Part shown: one piece after another, positions 21,858 through 30,768 of the stretch
How positions within the stretch are numbered: position 1 is the stretch's first letter
Layout: each line of letters starts with the position of its first letter
NCBI RefSeq assembly: GCF_900129495.1
Contig: NZ_FQVX01000002.1
Coordinates: 372,001 to 436,000 of the forward strand
Source: Geodermatophilus nigrescens
GTDB taxonomy: Bacteria > Actinomycetota > Actinomycetes > Mycobacteriales > Geodermatophilaceae
DNA: 64,000 nucleotides
Direction: 5' to 3'
Program-made: the position numbers and the translations under genes
The notes under the pieces: generated by a model
What the model saw: the letters and a program-made list of their open reading frames with translations, nothing else
Databases searched by the model: none
Told to the model about the DNA's origin: nothing

Positions 21858-23147
21858 CTACGGGCGCTGGAACACCTGGACGTCGTCGCGCTGGTCGGTG
21901 ACCGTCCACGGCTTGGCGGTGCCGCTGCCCGACATCCGGAAGTCCGGGTCGTGCTTCATGATCTCGCGCCGGGCGATCGTCATCTTGTGCACCTCGTCGG
22001 GGCCGTCGGCGATGCGCAGCGTCCGCTGGTGGGCGTACATCTCGGCCAGCGGCGTGTACTGGGTGACCCCGGCCGCGCCGTGCACCTGGATGGCCCGGTC
22101 GATCACCTTGAGCACGATGTTGGGCACGGCCACCTTGATGCCGGAGATCTCGGTGGCGGCGGCCTTGTTGCCCACCGTGTCCATCAGGTGCGCGGTGTGC
22201 AGGACGTAGCGGCGGGCCATGTCGATCTCGATGCGCGACTCGGCGATCCAGTCCTGCACCAGGCCCTTGTGCGCCACCGACGAGCCGAACGTCTCCCGCT
22301 GCAGGGCCCGCGTCACCATCAGCGACAGCGCCCGCTCGGCCGCGCCGATCGAGCGCATGCAGTGGTGGATGCGGCCGGGACCCAGCCGCGCCTGGGAGAT
22401 GGCGAAGCCGCTGCCCTCCTGCCCGAGCAGGTTGTCCGCCGGCACCCGCACGTCCTCGAAGACGACCTCGGGGTGCCCGCCGCGGTCGTGGTAGCCGAAC
22501 ACCATGGGGCTGCGGCCGAAGGAGACGCCGGGGGTGTCCTTGGGGACGACGATCATCGACTGCTGGGTGTGGCGCGGCGCCGTCGGGTCGGTCTTGCCCA
22601 TGACGACGAACACCCGGCAGCGCTCGCCCAGCGCGCCGGAGCTGAACCACTTGCGGCCGTTGAGCACGTAGTCGTCGCCGTCGCGCGCGATCCGCAGGCC
22701 GATGTTGGTGGCGTCGGAGGACGCGGAGTCCGGCTCGGTCATGCAGAACGCGGAGCGGATCTCGCCCTCCAGCAGCGGCAGCAGCCAGCGCTGCTTGACC
22801 TCCGGCGAGCCGTAGAGGTTGAGCACCTCCATGTTGCCGGTGTCGGGCGCGTTGCAGTTGAGCGCCTCGGAGGCGAAGGGCACCTTGCCCAGCTCCTCGG
22901 AGATCGGCGCGTAGTCGAGGTTGGTCAGCTTCGTGCCGGGGTGGTCGGGCTCGAGGTGCGGGAGGAAGAGGTTCCACAGCCCCCGCTCGCGCGCGGCCGC
23001 CTTCAGCTTGTCCATCACCGGCGGGTAGCCGGTCGGGCCGACCTCCTCGAGCTGCTCGGCGTAGAGCTGCTCGTTCGGGTACACGTGGTCGTCCATGAAC
23101 CGGCGGACCTCCGCGAGGGCCGCCGTCCCCTGCTCGCTGAACTGCAC
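21858..23147 (-). CDS. acyl-CoA dehydrogenase, ACAD10/11-like
   Basis: A 429-residue flavoenzyme. The N-terminal helices start RRFMDDHVYPNEQLYAEQLEEVG; FCMTEPDSASSDATNI contacts FAD; VLNGRKWFSSGAL is the central beta segment; RETFGSSVAHKGLVQDWIAESRIEIDMAR and VHGAAGVTQYTPLAEMYAHQRTLRIADGPDEVHKMTIAR close the C-terminal domain. The ending DEVHKMTIAR and overall length match the ACAD10/11-like branch, which handles long or branched and 4-hydroxyacyl-CoA chains. The GTG start has a GGGGAGAG site at the right distance. It is a single-gene unit with a hairpin upstream that ends the helicase message. Confidence 0.88.
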   Translation of the reverse strand: MQFSEQGTAALAEVRRFMDDHVYPNEQLYAEQLEEVGPTGYPPVMDKLKAAARERGLWNLFLPHLEPDHPGTKLTNLDYAPISEELGKVPFASEALNCNAPDTGNMEVLNLYGSPEVKQRWLLPLLEGEIRSAFCMTEPDSASSDATNIGLRIARDGDDYVLNGRKWFSSGALGERCRVFVVMGKTDPTAPRHTQQSMIVVPKDTPGVSFGRSPMVFGYHDRGGHPEVVFEDVRVPADNLLGQEGSGFAISQARLGPGRIHHCMRSIGAAERALSLMVTRALQRETFGSSVAHKGLVQDWIAESRIEIDMARRYVLHTAHLMDTVGNKAAATEISGIKVAVPNIVLKVIDRAIQVHGAAGVTQYTPLAEMYAHQRTLRIADGPDEVHKMTIARREIMKHDPDFRMSGSGTAKPWTVTDQRDDVQVFQRP

Positions 23148-23218
23148 GATCTGCTCTCCCCGGCTCCTGGGCCCCCTCCGGGCCGCCCCGGCCGACCATA
23201 GTGACGCCGGCCACGCGC

Positions 23219-23247
23219 CCGGCGGCCGCCCGGGGGACGGCCGCCGG
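23219..23247. terminator. hairpin after the SNF2 helicase gene
   Basis: CCGGCGGCCG pairs with CGGCCGCCGG over 10 bp, with a 9-base loop. It lies 34 bases past the helicase stop and before the acyl-CoA dehydrogenase start on the same strand. Confidence 0.65.
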
Positions 23248-23280
23248 AGCGGGTGAGCGGGGTGGAGGGTCGGGCGGCTG

Positions 23281-25422
23281 TCAGGCGGCGGCGCGGGCGG
23301 CCAGCGCGTCGGTGAGCAGCGCGACGAGCGCCTCGAGCTGCACGTCCGGCGAGGAGGAGACCTCCTGGTCGGACCCGTCGAGCGCCCGGGCGGCGAGGCC
23401 CGCCTTGCTGTCGATGAGCTCGGCGATACGGGCGTCGAGGGTCTGCGCGGCGATGATCCGCCAGGCGGTGACCGGCTCGGTCTGCCCGATCCGGTGGCTG
23501 CGGTCGATGGCCTGCGTCTGCTCGGCGTCGGTCCACGACAGCTCGGCCAGCACCACATTGGACGCCACCTGCAGGTTCAGGCCCACGCCGGCCGCGGTCA
23601 GCGAGCAGACCACCACCGCGACGTCGGGGTCCTGCACGAACGCGTCGACCGCCTGTTGGCGCGCCCGTGGCGTCTGGTCGCCGCGGATCGAGGTGAACCG
23701 CACGCCCTGCCGCTCGAAGGTCTCCTCGGCGGCGTCCATGACGTCGACGTGCTTGGCGAAGAACACGACCTTGCCGGCGCTGCGGGCGAGCTGGGCGGCG
23801 TAGTCGGCGGCGAGCCCCGCCTTCGCCCGGCCGATGCGCCGCATCATGCTGAACACGTTCTCGCCGGACTCCCCCGCGGTCGCGTCCTTGAGCTCGGCGC
23901 GCGCCACCCGGCGCACCAGCGCCGGGTCGATGCCGCCGGCCGGCTCCTCGACGTCGGAGCGGGCGGCCAGCGCCGTCTCGTAGCGGGCGACCATCCGGCG
24001 GGCGAGGTCGGCCTCGGCGGCCCGGATCGAGCGGCCGGCGGCGCCGTCGAGCTCGACGGGCAGGTCGGCGATCCGGCGGGCGGGGATGTCGGCGGCGACG
24101 TCGACCTTGCGGCGCCGGACGATGCCGAGGTCGACCACGCAGCGCCGGGCGGCCGGGTAGAAGCCGCGGTCGGCGGGGGTCAGCCCGGTCGCCTCCAGCG
24201 CCTCGACGAGGTCGCCGAGCGGCTGGGTGTCGTCGATCCAGCCGAGGAACTGCCAGATGGCCCGGAAGTCGTCGATGTCGTTGATCAGCGGGGTGCCGGT
24301 CAGCGCCATGAGCAGGGCCCGGGCGGTGCGCTCCCGGATCCGCGAGGACAGCCGCAGCACATGCTGCGAGCGCTGCGAGGTCTTGTTCTTGATGAAGTGC
24401 GCCTCGTCGACGACCATCCCGCGGAACCCGAAGTCGCCGAGCCACCCGACGTGCCGGTCGAGGACGTCGTAGTTCACGACGACGACGTCGGCGAACCCGT
24501 CGACGGTCTCGCCGTCGCCCTGCACCACGGTCGCGGGGCGGTGCGGCACCCAGATGCCGGCCTCGCGCGCCCAGTTCGTCTTGACCACGTTGGGCACGAC
24601 GACGAGCAGCGGGTAGGCGTCGGCCGCCTCGGCGGCCAGCAGCGCCTGCGCGGTCTTGCCGAGGCCCGGCTCGTCGGCGAGCAGGAAGGTGCGGTGGCCC
24701 TCGGCGGCCGCGGCGACCACCTGCGCCTGGTGCGGCATGAGCTCGCGCCCGGCCGGCACCCGCACCGGCGAGGGCGGGGGCAGCGGCATGCAGGCGGCGT
24801 CGCCGCCGCCGGCGCGCTCGAAGGAGGTGAGCAGCGGGCCGATCAGCTCCCAGCCGGCCAGCCGCGAGGGCCGGGCCGGCCGCTGCTGCACGGCCGAGTA
24901 GTCGGGGGCGAGGAACGGGTTGGCCAGCTGCCGGGAGACCACCGACTGCGGGACCACCCGGCGCTCCGGCGCGGACGGGGCGGCGACGGGCTCGGGCTCC
25001 GGCTCGGCGGCCGGCTCGGGCGTCTCGACGCGGGCCTCGCGCAGGATCTCGCGCGCGGCGGACCGGGCGGCGTCGGAGACGACGGCGTCCTCGGCGAGCA
25101 GGGTGAGCAGGGCGGGCGCCCGGACGGCGGTCTTGGCGAGGATGGTGCCGATGCCGTCGAGGCGCTTGAGCTGCTCGGCGCGGGCGGCGGGGGTGAGCCC
25201 CTCGTCGGCGCGCACCCGGGCGTGCTGCTCGCGCACCAGCAGGGCCACGGCCTGGAACTCCGTGCGCAGGGCAGGCGTCATCCGCCCGCGCCCGACGGCG
25301 GCCTCCAGGCCGCGGACGGCGCGCGCGAGCACGGCGATGACGTCGCCGCCCTCGCGCACGCGCCGTGCGTCGCGCGGGGCGGGGCGGCGAGCGCCCGTCT
25401 GGCGCCGGCCGGGTCGGGCCAC
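23281..25422 (-). CDS. SNF2-family DNA helicase
   Basis: A 713-residue helicase. The first ~230 residues hold no known domain and include an acidic proline-rich stretch (PEPAAEPEPEPVA). The helicase core follows: LMPHQAQVV (Q-like motif), ADEPGLGKTAQALL (Walker A), VVVNYDV, VVDEAHFIKN (DEAH-type Walker B), ALTGTPLIND (motif III), then the second lobe with KVVFFAKHVDVMD, AGVGLNLQVAS and QAIDRSHRIGQTEPV (motif VI). The closest pattern is the SMARCAL1-like SNF2 group, which remodels or anneals DNA. No restriction or methylase gene sits nearby, so it is not obviously part of a defence island. The ATG start follows GGAGGAG. Confidence 0.9.
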   Translation of the reverse strand: MARPGRRQTGARRPAPRDARRVREGGDVIAVLARAVRGLEAAVGRGRMTPALRTEFQAVALLVREQHARVRADEGLTPAARAEQLKRLDGIGTILAKTAVRAPALLTLLAEDAVVSDAARSAAREILREARVETPEPAAEPEPEPVAAPSAPERRVVPQSVVSRQLANPFLAPDYSAVQQRPARPSRLAGWELIGPLLTSFERAGGGDAACMPLPPPSPVRVPAGRELMPHQAQVVAAAAEGHRTFLLADEPGLGKTAQALLAAEAADAYPLLVVVPNVVKTNWAREAGIWVPHRPATVVQGDGETVDGFADVVVVNYDVLDRHVGWLGDFGFRGMVVDEAHFIKNKTSQRSQHVLRLSSRIRERTARALLMALTGTPLINDIDDFRAIWQFLGWIDDTQPLGDLVEALEATGLTPADRGFYPAARRCVVDLGIVRRRKVDVAADIPARRIADLPVELDGAAGRSIRAAEADLARRMVARYETALAARSDVEEPAGGIDPALVRRVARAELKDATAGESGENVFSMMRRIGRAKAGLAADYAAQLARSAGKVVFFAKHVDVMDAAEETFERQGVRFTSIRGDQTPRARQQAVDAFVQDPDVAVVVCSLTAAGVGLNLQVASNVVLAELSWTDAEQTQAIDRSHRIGQTEPVTAWRIIAAQTLDARIAELIDSKAGLAARALDGSDQEVSSSPDVQLEALVALLTDALAARAAA

Positions 25423-25682
25423 TGACCACTCCTCCGTGATGCCGCGGCACGGGAGCCGCGGCGTCGAGCCGCACCGCCCGCGGACCGGGCTCGCCCGGAC
25501 CGGACGGCCGGGCAGCGCCGGGAGCGTCGGAGGCCGCCGGAGCCGGTCGCGGGAGCGACGACGGGGGCGGTCCCGCGGGGGCGGATCCGCCGTGGGGACG
25601 GCCGCCGCGGTCCCGGGACGGGTGCGCGCTCATGCTAACGCCTGGCCCGGCACGGCATTCCCCGGCGCGCCCGCCCTGCCGG

Positions 25683-26567
25683 TCAGCGCCCCCCGGCGAT
25701 CCGGTCCAGCACGGCGAGGTCGTCGTCGGGGACCTCCAGCCCCGCCCCGACCACGTTCTCCCGCAGGTGCGCCACCGACGAGGTGCCCGGGATCAGCAGG
25801 ACGTTCGGGGAGCGCTGCAGCAGCCAGGCGAGGGCGACGGCCATCGGCGAGGCGCCCAGCCGGCCGGCGACGGCCGACAGCGCGCCGGACTGCAGTGGCG
25901 AGAAGCCGCCGAGCGGGAAGTAGGGCACGTAGGCGATGCCCTGCGCGGCGAGGGCGTCGACCAGGGCGTCGTCCTCCCGGTGCGCGAGGTTGTACCGGTT
26001 CTGCACGCACACGACCGGTGCGATGGCTTGCGCCTCGGCCACCTGCTCGCCCGTGACGGTGCTCAGCCCCAGGTGGCGGACGAGCCCCTCGCGCTGCATC
26101 TCGGCCAGCGCCCCGAACGGCTCGGCGAGCGACCCGGCCTCCGGGCCGTCCACGCCGCCCAGCCGCAGGTTGACGACGTCCAGGGCCTCGACGCCGAGGG
26201 TGCGCAGGTTGCTCTCCACCTGCGCGCGCAGGTCGGCCGGGGTGCGGCGCATCAGCCACCGGCCCTCGTCGTCGCGGACGGCCCCCACCTTGGTGACGAC
26301 GACGAGGTCGTCCGGGTAGGGCGCCAGCGCCTCGCGGATGAGCCGGTTGGTGACGTGGGGGCCGTAGAAGTCGGCCGTGTCGACGTGGGTGATGCCGAGG
26401 TCGACGGCGGTGCGCAGGACGGCGAGGGCCTCCTCGTGGTCGCGGGGCGGGCCGAAGACGCCCGGCCCGGCGAGCTGCATGGCGCCGTAGCCGACGCGGG
26501 GAACGGTCAGGTCGCCGGCCAGCCGGTGCGTGCCGCCGGGCAGGGTCTGCGAGGTACGTGAGGTCAT
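25683..26567 (-). CDS. aldo/keto reductase family protein
   Basis: A 294-residue TIM-barrel protein. DTADFYGPHVTN gives the catalytic Asp and Tyr and VVTKVGAV the Lys. The usual catalytic His, found in QLH-type strands of the family, is replaced here: the strand reads ALDVVNLRLGG. The same substitution occurs in a YdbC-like subgroup. The C-terminal nucleotide-binding end LIPGTSSVAHLRENVVGAG is intact. It probably still binds NADPH and reduces a carbonyl compound. It is divergent from a helix-turn-helix regulator gene with a 21-bp inverted repeat between the two, and is preceded on its 3' side by 260 bases with no recognised element. Confidence 0.85.
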   Translation of the reverse strand: MTSRTSQTLPGGTHRLAGDLTVPRVGYGAMQLAGPGVFGPPRDHEEALAVLRTAVDLGITHVDTADFYGPHVTNRLIREALAPYPDDLVVVTKVGAVRDDEGRWLMRRTPADLRAQVESNLRTLGVEALDVVNLRLGGVDGPEAGSLAEPFGALAEMQREGLVRHLGLSTVTGEQVAEAQAIAPVVCVQNRYNLAHREDDALVDALAAQGIAYVPYFPLGGFSPLQSGALSAVAGRLGASPMAVALAWLLQRSPNVLLIPGTSSVAHLRENVVGAGLEVPDDDLAVLDRIAGGR

Positions 26568-26613
26568 GGCGACGACGCTGCGCCCGTGGCCGGGGGCGTG
26601 GCAGTCCCCCGCC

Positions 26614-26634
26614 GGTCCTGGGGGTGACAGGACC
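26614..26634. promoter_or_regulatory. inverted repeat between aldo/keto reductase and regulator
   Basis: GGTCCTG-GGGGTGA-CAGGACC, perfect 7-base arms around a 7-base spacer. It sits in the 103-base divergent gap, 37 bases before the regulator start. It is probably the operator of the MmyB-like regulator. Confidence 0.75.
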
Positions 26635-26670
26635 AGGCTGGGCCGCTCCGGGCCCGCCTACCGTGGCGGC

Positions 26671-27519
26671 GTGAGCACCGAGCTCGGCGCCTTCCTGCGC
26701 GCCCGCCGCGGCCTGGTCCGCCCCGAGGACGCCGGCCTGCGGGTCGACGGCGTCCGGCGCACCCCCGGGCTGCGCCGCGAGGAGGTCGCGCTGCTGGCGG
26801 GGATCAGCGCCGACTACTACCTGCGCCTGGAGCAGGGCCGCGACCGCAACCCGTCGGTGCAGGTGCTGGAGTCCCTGGCGCGGGTGCTGCGCCTCGACGA
26901 CGCGGGCACCGACCACCTGCTCGCCCTGGCCACCCCGCAGCCGCGGCACCGCCGGCGGGTGCGGCCGGAGACCGTCCCGGCGGGCGTCGCGATGCTGCTC
27001 GGGACCCTCGGGTTGCCGGCGTTCGTGGAGGGCCGCTTCTTCGACGTGCTCGCCGCCAACGACCTGGCCACCGCGCTGTCGCCGCGGATCCGGCCGGGCG
27101 GCAACCGGCTGCGCGACGTCTTCCTCGACCCGGCCGAGCGGGCGCTGTTCCCCGACTGGGAGGGCGGCACGGCGCGGCTGGTCGCCGGGTTCCGCGAGCG
27201 CATCGGCGCCGACACCGACGACCCGCGGGCCGTGCAGCTGGTCGGCGAGCTGTCGCTGGCCAGCGACCGGTTCCGCACGCTGTGGGCGCGGCACGACGTC
27301 AAGGTCCCCGTCGGCACGCACGTCTCCTTCGACCACCCGCAGGTCGGCGCGCTGACCCTGCGCTGCGAGAAGCTCGCGGTGAGCGGCACCGCCGGACAGC
27401 TGCTCGCCGTCCACCACGCCGAGCCCGGGACGGCGGACGCCGAGAAGCTCGCCCTGCTCACCGCCCTCGTCCGGCCGGCGGTGACCCCGGCTCCCGCCCG
27501 GCAGCAGTCGCCGGCCTGA
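26671..27519 (+). CDS. XRE-family regulator with MmyB-like ligand domain
   Basis: A 282-residue regulator. The N-terminal helix-turn-helix is typical of its group: VRRTPGLRREEVALLAGISADYYLRLEQGRDRNPSVQVLESLARVLRL. The C-terminal MmyB-like domain (about residues 100-270) has VLAANDLATALSPR, LVGELSLASDRFRTLWARHDVK and KLAVSGTAGQLLAVHHAEPGT and binds a ligand, possibly a fatty acid, in characterised relatives. The GTG start has the segment LGAFLRARRGLV immediately after it, as expected. It faces away from an aldo/keto reductase and probably controls it through the inverted repeat in the gap. A second paralogue of the same type lies at 28515-29411. Confidence 0.9.
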   Translation: MSTELGAFLRARRGLVRPEDAGLRVDGVRRTPGLRREEVALLAGISADYYLRLEQGRDRNPSVQVLESLARVLRLDDAGTDHLLALATPQPRHRRRVRPETVPAGVAMLLGTLGLPAFVEGRFFDVLAANDLATALSPRIRPGGNRLRDVFLDPAERALFPDWEGGTARLVAGFRERIGADTDDPRAVQLVGELSLASDRFRTLWARHDVKVPVGTHVSFDHPQVGALTLRCEKLAVSGTAGQLLAVHHAEPGTADAEKLALLTALVRPAVTPAPARQQSPA

Positions 27520-27583
27520 GCCCGCGTCCCGCTCAACGGCAGCAGGGTGGAGCCGGCCGGGGTGGCGACGGCACCCTCCGACC

Positions 27584-28465
27584 GTGGAGCACACCGAGCA
27601 GCTGCGCATGGCCGAGCAGTGCCGGGTCGTCGTCGACAACGACTGGGCCGGCGACCCCGACGGGCTGGTCGCCCTCGCCCACCACCTGCTCTCCCCCACC
27701 AACCGGGTCGTCGCCGTCACGAGCTCGCCGCTGAACCCGGTGTTCGGCCCGCTGGGGTCGACGGCGGAGCGCGGCTCTGCGCTCGCCCGGGAGCTGGTCG
27801 ACCTGGTCGGCGGGCCGGCCCGGCCACCGGTGCACACCGGGGCGGAGCACCCGTTCGACGCCGGGGCGCCGCTGTCGGCGGCCTCGGCCGCGTCGCGGGC
27901 GATCGTCGAGGAGGCGCGGCGCGACGACGACCTGCCGCTGGTCCTCGTGTGCGCCGGGCCGCTGACCAACGTGGCCGCGGCGCTCGCCGAGGCGCCCGAC
28001 ATCGCGACCCGGCTGACGCTGGTGTGGGTCGGCGGGGCGCTGGCCGAGGGGGCTGCCGAGTACAACCGCGACACCGACCCGGCGGCCGCCGCGGCCGTGC
28101 TGGGCCGGTCGGAGCTCGCCGTCCGCTCGTTCCCGCTGGAGACCTACCGGCGCTGCGCGTACTCGGTGGCCGAGCTCGAGCAGGACCTCGGCGGCAGCGG
28201 CGCGGTGGGCCGGTGGCTGTGGACCCGGTTCCTCGAGCTGCCGCTGCCGGACTGGATCCGGCTCGGCGGGGTCTGGCCGCTCGGCGACAGCCCGCCGGTG
28301 CTGGTCACCGCACTGGACGACGCGTCGAGCACGTGGACGGAGACCACGGCCGCGCCGGGCGGCGGGGCGCGGCGGGTCTACACCGACGTCGACACGCGGC
28401 TGCTGTTCGGCGACCTGCTGGCCCGCCTCCGCCTGCACGAGCGCCGGCGGTCCGCGCTCTCCTGA
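27584..28465 (+). CDS. inosine-uridine-preferring nucleoside hydrolase family protein
   Basis: A protein of 293 residues, or 285 if the ATG at 27608 is used; the latter places the metal-binding loop VVVDNDWAGDPDGLVAL closer to the N terminus, as is usual. This loop keeps the Asp-rich pattern that binds calcium in nucleoside hydrolases. LVLVCAGPLTNVAAALAEAPDI is the second landmark and EYNRDTDPAAAAAVL provides the substrate-binding Asn and Asp. The enzyme should cleave the N-glycosidic bond of a ribonucleoside. The C-terminal part carries little similarity that I recognise. It follows the MmyB-like regulator by 64 bases and could share its message. Confidence 0.83.
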   Translation: MEHTEQLRMAEQCRVVVDNDWAGDPDGLVALAHHLLSPTNRVVAVTSSPLNPVFGPLGSTAERGSALARELVDLVGGPARPPVHTGAEHPFDAGAPLSAASAASRAIVEEARRDDDLPLVLVCAGPLTNVAAALAEAPDIATRLTLVWVGGALAEGAAEYNRDTDPAAAAAVLGRSELAVRSFPLETYRRCAYSVAELEQDLGGSGAVGRWLWTRFLELPLPDWIRLGGVWPLGDSPPVLVTALDDASSTWTETTAAPGGGARRVYTDVDTRLLFGDLLARLRLHERRRSALS

Positions 28466-28472
28466 CCGAGCG

Positions 28473-28513
28473 CTCCCGACCGCGCCCTCCCGACCGCGCC
28501 CTCCCGCCGCGCC
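28473..28513. repeat. 14-bp tandem repeat, three units
   Basis: CTCCCGACCGCGCC occurs twice in tandem (28473-28486, 28487-28500), followed by a third unit that lacks one A (28501-28513). It fills the convergent gap between the nucleoside hydrolase and the second MmyB-like regulator, stop to stop. Confidence 0.85.
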
Positions 28514-28514
28514 G

Positions 28515-29411
28515 TCAGGGGCGGTCGGTCGAGGCGGGGGCAGGGCCGGGCGCGGGCACCGCCCGGGTCGCCGCCCAGCTGGCCAGCAGCGCGAGCGCGT
28601 CCGCCGACGGGGTGTCGGGCTCGGCGGTGTAGATCGTCATGCGCAGGTCCGCGGCGTCCTCGGCCGGCAGGTCGAACGTGTGGTAGCTCAGGTCGAGCGT
28701 GCCGACCACCGGGTGGCGGAACTGCTTGGCCCCGTCGTGGTGGATGCGCACGTCGTGCGCGGCCCAGCGGACGCGGAACTCCTCGCTGACCGTGGACAGC
28801 TCCCCGACCAGCTCCCGCAGGTGCGCGTCGTGCGGGCGGCGCCCGGCCTCCCCCCGCAGCAGCGCCACGGTGGTGTTGGCCGCGCCGGCCCAGTCGGTGT
28901 AGAAGTCGCCCGATCGCGGATCGAGGAACTGGAACCGGGCGAAGTTCGCCGGTCCGCGGGGGCTGTCGAACAGCGGGGCGTGCAGCGCCCAGCCGAGGGC
29001 GTTGGTCGCCAGGACGTCCAGCCGGCCGTTCGCGACGAGCGCGGCCGAGCCCGTCATCGCGTCGAGCATCCACTGCACCCGGGGGGCGATCCGCGGCCGG
29101 GAGCGGCGCTGCGGCGTGCGCGCCGGCCGCGCGGCGGCGCGCGCCAGGTTGAACAGGTGGGTGCGCTCGGCCGCGTCGAGCTGCAGCGCGCGGGCGACGG
29201 CCTCCAGGACGTCCTCCGAGACGCCGGCGATGTGGCCCTTCTCCAGCCGGGTGTACCAGTCGGTGCTCACCCCGGCGAGGACGGCGACCTCCTCGCGGCG
29301 CAGCCCGGGCACCCGCCGCCGCCCGCCGCCGGGCAGCAGGCCGGCCCGCTCGGGCGTGATCCGGGCGCGCCGGGTGGCGAGGAACTCGCGGATGTCGGAG
29401 CGGTTGTCCAC
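28515..29411 (-). CDS. XRE-family regulator with MmyB-like ligand domain, second copy
   Basis: A 298-residue paralogue of the regulator at 26671. The DNA-binding region is RRRVPGLRREEVAVLAGVSTDWYTRLEKGHIAGVSEDVLEAVARAL; the ligand domain includes VLATNALGWALHAPLFDSPRG, NFARFQFLDPRSGDFYTDW, VGELSTVSEEFRVRWAAHDVR and LSYHTFDLPAEDAADLRMTIYTAEP. It is divergent from an alcohol dehydrogenase gene, and a 9-base inverted repeat with a 21-base spacer lies between them. Repression or activation of that dehydrogenase is the likely role. The GTG start gives the standard N terminus DNRSDIREFLATRRARI. Confidence 0.9.
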   Translation of the reverse strand: MDNRSDIREFLATRRARITPERAGLLPGGGRRRVPGLRREEVAVLAGVSTDWYTRLEKGHIAGVSEDVLEAVARALQLDAAERTHLFNLARAAARPARTPQRRSRPRIAPRVQWMLDAMTGSAALVANGRLDVLATNALGWALHAPLFDSPRGPANFARFQFLDPRSGDFYTDWAGAANTTVALLRGEAGRRPHDAHLRELVGELSTVSEEFRVRWAAHDVRIHHDGAKQFRHPVVGTLDLSYHTFDLPAEDAADLRMTIYTAEPDTPSADALALLASWAATRAVPAPGPAPASTDRP

Positions 29412-29443
29412 GCCCGTCGACGGTAGGCCGCGCGGCCCGCGGA

Positions 29444-29482
29444 GGGAGGTCGAGCCTCTACCCCCGACAGATCCGACCTCCC
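29444..29482. promoter_or_regulatory. inverted repeat before alcohol dehydrogenase
   Basis: GGGAGGTCG (29444-29452) and CGACCTCCC (29474-29482), perfect 9-base arms with a 21-base, less GC-rich spacer that may contain the promoter core. The half-sites are three helical turns apart centre to centre, fitting two bound dimers or DNA looping by the MmyB-like regulator. Confidence 0.75.
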
Positions 29483-29588
29483 ACGTCTGCGCGGGACGGC
29501 GTTCCGTGGTGGGCGTTCCCGACGAGGACCACACCCCCACCCCCGCCGGCGACCGACCCACCCGCACACCCCGAGGAGCACTCCACCC

Positions 29589-30629
29589 ATGCGCGTCAAC
29601 GCCTACGCCGCCCCCGCCGCCGGGCAGCCCCTGGCCCCGACCACGATCGAGCGCCGCGACGTCGGCGCGAACGACGTCCTCATCGCCATCGAGTACGCCG
29701 GCATCTGCCACTCCGACATCCACACCGTCAACGGCGACTGGGGCCCGCAGCCGTTCCCGGTCGTCCCGGGCCACGAGATCGTCGGTGTCGTCGCCGAGGT
29801 CGGGGCCGGCGTGACCGGCCACCGCGTCGGCGACCGGGTCGGCGTCGGCTGCATGGTCGACAGTTGCGGCGAGTGCGCGAACTGCCGCGCCGGCGACGAG
29901 CAGTACTGCCGGCAGGGCATGGTCCCCACCTACGCCGGCACCGACCGCGACGGCACCACGACCCAGGGCGGCTACTCCACCCACGTCGTCGTCGACGCCG
30001 GCTACGTGCTGCGCGTGCCCGACGGTCTCGACCCCGCGGCCGCGGCGCCGCTGCTGTGCGCCGGCATCACCACCTGGTCGCCGCTGCGCCGCTGGGGCGC
30101 CGGCCCGGGCCGGCGGGTCGCCGTCGTCGGCCTCGGCGGGCTGGGCCACATGGCCGTCAAGCTCGCGCACGCCCTGGGTGCGGAGGTGACCGTGCTGTCG
30201 CAGTCGCTGAAGAAGCAGGAGGACGGCCTGCGCCTGGGCGCCGACGCCTACTTCGCCACGAGCGACCCGGAGACCTTCAGCCACCTGGCCGGGCGGTTCG
30301 ACCTGGTCCTGAACACCGTCAGCGCCGCCGTCGACGTCGACGCGTACCTCTCGCTGCTCGCCGTCGACGGCGCGCTGGTCAACGTCGGCGCGCCCGCCGA
30401 CCCGCTGAGCCTGAACGCGATGTCGCTGATCGGCGGCCGGCGCACCTTCGCGGGCTCCATGATCGGTGGCATCGCCGCGACCCAGGAGATGCTCGACTTC
30501 TGCGCCGAGCACGGCATCGGCGCCGAGGTGGAGGTCGTCCCCGCCGACCGGGTCAACGAGGCCTACGCGCGGGTGCTGGCCTCCGACGTCCGGTACCGGT
30601 TCGTCATCGACGCCGCCACGCTGGCCTGA
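29589..30629 (+). CDS. NAD(P)-dependent alcohol dehydrogenase, YahK-like
   Basis: A 346-residue zinc alcohol dehydrogenase. The catalytic zinc ligands are in GICHSDIH (Cys), GHEIVG (His) and [12 protein letters not shown] (Cys). The structural zinc loop is complete: [15 protein letters not shown]. The nucleotide fold is [24 protein letters not shown]. These features match the cinnamyl-alcohol/YahK group of broad-range, NADPH-linked aldehyde reductases. The ATG follows a GAGGAGCA ribosome site. It is probably regulated by the divergent MmyB-like protein. A strong terminator separates it from the downstream gnd gene. Confidence 0.92.
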   Translation: MRVNAYAAPAAGQPLAPTTIERRDVGANDVLIAIEYAGICHSDIHTVNGDWGPQPFPVVPGHEIVGVVAEVGAGVTGHRVGDRVGVGCMVDSCGECANCRAGDEQYCRQGMVPTYAGTDRDGTTTQGGYSTHVVVDAGYVLRVPDGLDPAAAAPLLCAGITTWSPLRRWGAGPGRRVAVVGLGGLGHMAVKLAHALGAEVTVLSQSLKKQEDGLRLGADAYFATSDPETFSHLAGRFDLVLNTVSAAVDVDAYLSLLAVDGALVNVGAPADPLSLNAMSLIGGRRTFAGSMIGGIAATQEMLDFCAEHGIGAEVEVVPADRVNEAYARVLASDVRYRFVIDAATLA

Positions 30630-30660
30630 CCGCCGGCACGTCCGCACCCCGGCCGGTGCC

Positions 30661-30697
30661 CGCCCTGCCGGTCCCCGAGCCGGGGACCGGAAGGGCG
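30661..30697 (+). terminator. long hairpin between alcohol dehydrogenase and gnd
   Basis: A 16-position stem with one mismatch: CCGGTCCCC pairs with GGGGACCGG around a 5-base loop, and the outer CGCCCT with AGGGCG. It starts 32 bases after the dehydrogenase stop and ends 71 bases before gnd. Confidence 0.85.
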
Positions 30698-30768
30698 TGG
30701 ACACCGCTCCCGGCACGGCTGAGGATCACCGCGGACGCCGAGCAGCCGACGCACACGAGGAGAACGCG

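Noticed and set aside
23281-25422. Defence-island assignment for the SNF2 helicase
   Set aside because: Its neighbours are metabolic genes (acyl-CoA dehydrogenase, aldo/keto reductase); there is no nuclease, methylase or phospholipase-D partner as in DISARM-like systems.
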